Shown piece after piece: positions 59,963 to 64,000 of a stretch of DNA of 64,000 bases. The position numbers and the translations under genes were made by a program. Every line of letters starts with the position of its first letter. Position 1 is the stretch's first letter. The notes below the pieces were generated by a model, which searched no databases, was not told the DNA's origin, and saw only the letters and a list, made by a program, of their open reading frames with translations. Source of the DNA: Botryobacter ruber (GTDB lineage Bacteria > Bacteroidota > Bacteroidia > Cytophagales > Hymenobacteraceae); assembly GCF_003347595.2 (NCBI RefSeq), contig NZ_QCZK02000047.1, forward strand, positions 1-64,000. The letters run 5' to 3'.

Positions 59963-62900
59963 CTACTTCACCACGATCATCTTCAGGGTTTTGGCAAACG
60001 TACCGGCGCTGAGTTTATAAAAGTAAACTCCACTCGGCAGCTGTCCGGAGTCGAAGGACACCTCATAGTTTCCTGCAGCCTGGTTTTCATCAACCAGTAC
60101 CTTTACCTCTTTTCCCAGTTGGTCATACACCACCAGCTTTACAAGCTGCGCATCAGCAATAGAATAGCTGATAGCAGACAGCTGATGGAAAGGGTTCGGA
60201 TAATTCTGCTCCAGGTGATACCCTAAAACATCGGCATCAATTTTTAGGGCAAAAGGAACCTGCACACTGCCAGTCATTTTATCCGGGCTGAAGGTTACTG
60301 GCGAACACGCCACCTCATACTCTTCCAGGTCATTTTTATCTGTTACCTTAAACTGTATTTCCTTCCCGGCATCCTGGATGTTCCCGTGAATGGTAAAAAA
60401 GGTACGGTACAGCTTCAGGTCTGGCAGGTACTCCTGCTGCGCAACACCGCGGCACACGCCATCGATAAAAGCGCCCAGCTGGAAGTTGTCCTGTGCGGGC
60501 TCCGTTCCATTTGTGTTAAGCAGGGCGGTTACCGTCATGTTGTACTCGTACTGACCGGGCTGTGTATCGTAACTTCCGGCTACTTTGGCGTTTTGGGTAT
60601 AACTCAAATTTCCGGTGCTTCCCAGTTTCAACTTATAGCCAGAGCCGGGGTACATGAACTTCAGGCTTCCAATCCAGGCATCTTTGCCTGTGTCGTAGGT
60701 CGCAAAGGAGGTCTGGCTTTTGAGTTCGGCGCCACTTGTGGCGGTAAGCGAGGCCAGCGCTTCTTTTACATCGCCACTCTTATTCCGCGGATACCCGATC
60801 CAGTTCCAGGTATTTGCCAGGTTAAGCGGCGCAATGGTCACCAGTTTAGCACCTACCACCCGCAGGGTATCCGGCTTGTCGGACAGGTGGATCAGGTAAC
60901 CGGACTGGTTGTCGAGGGTGCGGAGCGTGCCTTGCCAGCCGGTAGCAGAACTGTACTCTGCATACTTCGTCTGCGATTTAATGGTAACCCGGTTGTTCAC
61001 TTCAGCGGACAACAGGCTGCTGAGCACATTTTCGCGCGACATGTCACTGCTTTCCACGTTAAACGAAACCCAGTTCCACCCTTTGGCCAGCGGGATAGTC
61101 TGCACCACGCCCTCCAGGTGCAGGATGTAAGGATTGCTTGCTGTCCCGAGTTTTCCGTCCGGCACAAAAAGCGTGGTTTCCTTTGCCCCATACTCCACCC
61201 CTGTCAGCGCATTCCACATCCTGAAACTGAGGGTTTCCTTTTTAGGGGGAGCTTCGTTGCTGTACACGGTAATAAAGGCTGCATATTTGTTGAGCTCCGG
61301 AATAAACACTATCCTGGCTGCGCCACGGGGCGTGCCGTTTACAAATACCCCAATTACGTCCCGGTTATCTTCAGACAATGGCGCATCTGCATCGGTTTGG
61401 CTATACTGCGCTACAATGCTCATGCTGTACTCAAAGTCACCGGCTTTAACTGCCCAGCCCGGAGGAATGGCCAGCAGCTCGTACTGCACTGGCATGGCTA
61501 CTTCTTTTCCGTCTACTGTCGCAATAACGGTTCCGGTGTATACTCCCGGCACCAGGTCCGCCTGTGGTGTAAACCGCATTTCATAAGGCCCTTCAGGCAG
61601 CATAGCGCCGGTGGTAGCCGTTGGCGTAAGCCAGGCAGGGTGGCTGGTTATATGGAAGATCTTCGTGATTTTGGAAGCATTCTTCAGGTCGGCACGCAAG
61701 TCCTGCTGATTTCCGAACTGGGCGGAGGCCACTAATTCTCCCGGATCCCAGAACACCGGCGTGGCATTCACTTTAAACGTCCATACAACCGGGTACTTCT
61801 GTACATTTTTACTCAGGTCCTGCAGGTTACTTACTGTGGCTGTCAGCTCTACCCCTTCCAGCTCGTCGATCAGCGAAAAAGGATCGGTTTTGATGATGAG
61901 CGTTTTGCCGGAGCACTGGGTAGTGGTGGGGATAACTTCGCCATTGTCTTTGCGCACCAGCGTTACTACCGGCTGCGAAGCATACTGGCCGTAGGAGTCG
62001 AAAACGCAGTTGATGTCCTTGTCGAAGGTCACGCTGATTTCCTCGCCTTTGCGGAGGTAGCCATCGGAAGGCGTAGGTGTACCAAAGGGAGCAAGCGAAC
62101 TCCTGTCGATAATGCCGCTCTGGATACTGGAGGTTGAAGTGCCTCTCTCGCCGCAGGAGCTTATGGCCCGCAGGTCGTATTCCCCGTCGGGCAGGTTGCT
62201 CACATCCCACTGGAAATCAATGAAAGGCTCATCAAAAAGCCCGCTGTTCTCGCCGTTGCGCAGGTACGTAACAGGCCGTGACCAGCCTTCGCCTTTACGC
62301 CGGTACTCGAAGCTCACCGACTCCAGGTAGGGGTTGTTTTTGTCGTAGCCGGTTAAGGCCACATTGAGCTTGTTGTCGTTATCCTTGTTCAGGTGCCAGT
62401 TCTCGCCGGGCAGCGACAGCGCTACATTGCTGCACTCGCTCTGGAAGGTTACATTGATCAATTCGCTCACGGAAGCGCCGCTGCCTACTTCCTGGCAGGT
62501 CGGATACATGAGCAGTTGAATTCCTTCGTACACCGAAGCCAGTGGCCCCCGCTCAATTGTGAGCGTGGCATTCAACACCTGGTTGTACTCGAGCCAGAAA
62601 GTTGCCGGGTCGCTGTTGATGATCTGGCCGCCCAGTTTTACAATGGCCCCATCCGGGTTGGTGGTGGAGATTACTTTTACCTGGTATTCCCGGGCTTCGC
62701 GGCTCTCGCTCTGGTTGGTAAGGGCCGCCCGCATAACTGCAGGAGAACCCAGCGGCACATTGCTCACCACAGGCGGGAACACCTGGATGCGGGAATTGTC
62801 GCGGCGCTGGGTACCTTCTTCGTGCGGACAGCTGGTGGTACCGGATTTAATGCGGAAAGCAGGCACGCTGCGGGCTTTATCCTTCAGCACATCCACGCTC

Positions 62901-64000
62901 ACAAAATCGCCCTTGTCATCGTCCTCCAGGTGGTAGCCAACGGTATAGCTGTTCGTTACATCGTCGCCGGTATGGGTAGCGGTAGACCAGCGGAAACTAG
63001 CTGTTACCCCGATCGAGCTGTCGAACCAGGCGCCGCCTTCGTTGTCTATTTTGGCTCCCAGGGCCAGGTCGAGGTTGACAAAACTGTTGTACTCATACGA
63101 CTCGGAGGTGGTAATATCGGAACTGGTGGTGCGGGTATAAGGGGCGCCGGCGCTGAAGGAAATGTTTTCCTGGAACTCCGCTTTCTCGTTCCGGTTTTCT
63201 TCGTTCTTCTTCAGGATATTTTGCCAGGCCAGTATAGCATAAATATTCCGGTTTGCCTCCAGGGTATCGCCGGCAGCAACAAAGGTATCGCGCAGGTCTT
63301 CCAGCAAAGGGAGCAACGTTTCCTTGATATGCCGTTCCGTGTAGATAAAGGTAGTGGCAAAGTCGGTCATGTCCATCGAAGCTGTTTCTTTCAGTTCTAC
63401 CTCACACTCTTGTTCGTGGTAAATCAGCTGCTCGGCAAACGAGAATTCCTGGTTGAAGGCAGCGCCAATATACACATCGCCCTGGTTGCCTACATAATCA
63501 AACTCAGAAGAGGTAGCATAATCCTCGTTAAAGGTGATGGTGGTAATCATGCCATCCCGGTTAAAGTTGTCGCGGCCAGCAACGGCTTTAAAGTCGATGG
63601 TGGTACCAAAGCCGTGACCCGAAAATGGCGTTTTTACCTTGGCTCCGATCAGCAGGTTGGCATAGGCACCGGCTTCTCCCCCTATCAGCACCTCGGTGGT
63701 CTGGAAATGGGTAAAGGTGGAGCCTTTCGAAATAAAGCTGTAGCTGTTGTCGCCTGGCGGGTCGTGCAGAACAAGCATGGGCAGATCGGGTGAGCGGGTT
63801 ACGAAGGAAGGGGCCAGTACTTTGGCTCCCGTCACCAGTACCCAGCTTTCGTGCGTTACCGGCTCCAGGAAACCAATATCTGCTTTCAGGTAGAGCAGCT
63901 TCTGATGGCGGTGCAGCGTGCTGATAGCCGTTTCGGGTTCGCCTGCCTCCAGTTCGTAGTAGGCATAGCCATGCTCGTTAATCTGGAGCGTGATGGGACT
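59963..64000 (-). CDS. Very large surface protein with T9SS type A sorting domain, partial
   Basis: The frame is open for 1345 residues to the right edge with no upstream stop, so the apparent start at 63835 (GTG) is internal and the true start lies outside. The visible part contains beta-rich regions, a domain with several Cys (CEVELKE, SCPHEEG, TCQEVG, SECSNV, SSCGERG), a Big-like/fibronectin-like middle (PFGTPTPSDGYLRKGEE; APVFWDPGELVAS-like), two repeats with LAKGWNWVSFNV and LANTWNWIGYPR, and a C-terminal sorting domain (YHLEQNYPNPFHQLSAISY ... LPSGVYFYKLSAG ... KTLKMIVVK). It should be exported by the type IX system and attached to the surface. A role in adhesion or matrix is plausible only. 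Confidence 0.88.
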   Translation of the reverse strand, partial: SPITLQINEHGYAYYELEAGEPETAISTLHRHQKLLYLKADIGFLEPVTHESWVLVTGAKVLAPSFVTRSPDLPMLVLHDPPGDNSYSFISKGSTFTHFQTTEVLIGGEAGAYANLLIGAKVKTPFSGHGFGTTIDFKAVAGRDNFNRDGMITTITFNEDYATSSEFDYVGNQGDVYIGAAFNQEFSFAEQLIYHEQECEVELKETASMDMTDFATTFIYTERHIKETLLPLLEDLRDTFVAAGDTLEANRNIYAILAWQNILKKNEENRNEKAEFQENISFSAGAPYTRTTSSDITTSESYEYNSFVNLDLALGAKIDNEGGAWFDSSIGVTASFRWSTATHTGDDVTNSYTVGYHLEDDDKGDFVSVDVLKDKARSVPAFRIKSGTTSCPHEEGTQRRDNSRIQVFPPVVSNVPLGSPAVMRAALTNQSESREAREYQVKVISTTNPDGAIVKLGGQIINSDPATFWLEYNQVLNATLTIERGPLASVYEGIQLLMYPTCQEVGSGASVSELINVTFQSECSNVALSLPGENWHLNKDNDNKLNVALTGYDKNNPYLESVSFEYRRKGEGWSRPVTYLRNGENSGLFDEPFIDFQWDVSNLPDGEYDLRAISSCGERGTSTSSIQSGIIDRSSLAPFGTPTPSDGYLRKGEEISVTFDKDINCVFDSYGQYASQPVVTLVRKDNGEVIPTTTQCSGKTLIIKTDPFSLIDELEGVELTATVSNLQDLSKNVQKYPVVWTFKVNATPVFWDPGELVASAQFGNQQDLRADLKNASKITKIFHITSHPAWLTPTATTGAMLPEGPYEMRFTPQADLVPGVYTGTVIATVDGKEVAMPVQYELLAIPPGWAVKAGDFEYSMSIVAQYSQTDADAPLSEDNRDVIGVFVNGTPRGAARIVFIPELNKYAAFITVYSNEAPPKKETLSFRMWNALTGVEYGAKETTLFVPDGKLGTASNPYILHLEGVVQTIPLAKGWNWVSFNVESSDMSRENVLSSLLSAEVNNRVTIKSQTKYAEYSSATGWQGTLRTLDNQSGYLIHLSDKPDTLRVVGAKLVTIAPLNLANTWNWIGYPRNKSGDVKEALASLTATSGAELKSQTSFATYDTGKDAWIGSLKFMYPGSGYKLKLGSTGNLSYTQNAKVAGSYDTQPGQYEYNMTVTALLNTNGTEPAQDNFQLGAFIDGVCRGVAQQEYLPDLKLYRTFFTIHGNIQDAGKEIQFKVTDKNDLEEYEVACSPVTFSPDKMTGSVQVPFALKIDADVLGYHLEQNYPNPFHQLSAISYSIADAQLVKLVVYDQLGKEVKVLVDENQAAGNYEVSFDSGQLPSGVYFYKLSAGTFAKTLKMIVVK

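Overview
The window looks like a chromosomal segment of a Bacteroidota bacterium, most likely order Cytophagales and of Pontibacter/Hymenobacteraceae type. The grounds are two secreted proteins with type IX (Por) C-terminal sorting tails, two TonB-dependent receptors with carboxypeptidase-regulatory-like N-termini, a LytS/LytTR sensor-regulator pair, a very large hybrid histidine kinase, and promoters of the Bacteroidota form TTTG (or TTG), 19-20 bases, TAnnTTTG in front of the tRNA genes. No rRNA, CRISPR array, prophage or transposase gene was found. The backbone is moderately GC-rich; two stretches (about 1-3.2 kb and 44.1-46.0 kb) are clearly AT-rich and look acquired.

Layout. 1-3.4 kb: an AT-rich island with a VWA/DUF3883-like protein, an unknown partner gene running off the left edge, and a divergent HTH-like protein, ending at a CAT-anticodon tRNA. 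3.5-12.6 kb: housekeeping genes (HAD phosphatase, site-2 protease-like, SLC13/TrkA_C permease, lipoprotein, TerB-like, pfkA, miaA, glycosyltransferase). 12.8-21.0 kb: one tightly packed operon of a 1745-residue hybrid kinase, a stand-alone receiver, an 88-residue protein, a metallo-beta-lactamase-fold hydrolase and RqcH. 21.1-23.1 kb: an Rpn-type nuclease between exact direct repeats, a UbiE-like methyltransferase and tRNA-Leu(GAG). 23.5-28.7 kb: TonB receptor, ABC transporter pair, three tRNA-Lys genes. 28.8-43.9 kb: SDR, delta-60-repeat T9SS cargo, RlmD, ThiL, ComEC, GNAT, PhoH, SAM hydroxide adenosyltransferase, ABM monooxygenase and HscB, separated by repeat-filled gaps. 43.9-46.0 kb: tRNA-Leu(CAA), then an AT-rich insert with an overlapping pair of a 58-residue membrane protein and an LPO_1073/Vpar_1526-like protein. 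46.0-64 kb: DUF6660-like protein with TonB receptor, pectate-lyase-like enzyme, LytTR/LytS pair, alpha/beta hydrolase lipoprotein, FUSC-like protein, six-hairpin glycosidase-like protein, and a giant T9SS-sorted protein running off the right edge.

The most unusual content is not in the ordinary genes. (i) The 58-residue membrane protein and its partner overlap by 8 bases and share a short QKA-N-SQ-Q-type motif. (ii) The gaps carry an abundant ~30-bp interspersed element with 15 intergenic copies, often in inverted pairs; two copies extend into 37-bp exact direct repeats around the Rpn gene, and one 25-base match lies inside comEC. (iii) Several larger nested palindromes occur, including a ~296-bp one separating a histidine kinase gene from its response regulator. 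(iv) At several genes the -7 promoter element sits 3-7 bases before the start codon, which suggests leaderless mRNAs. All functional assignments are from reading the sequence; no database search was possible.
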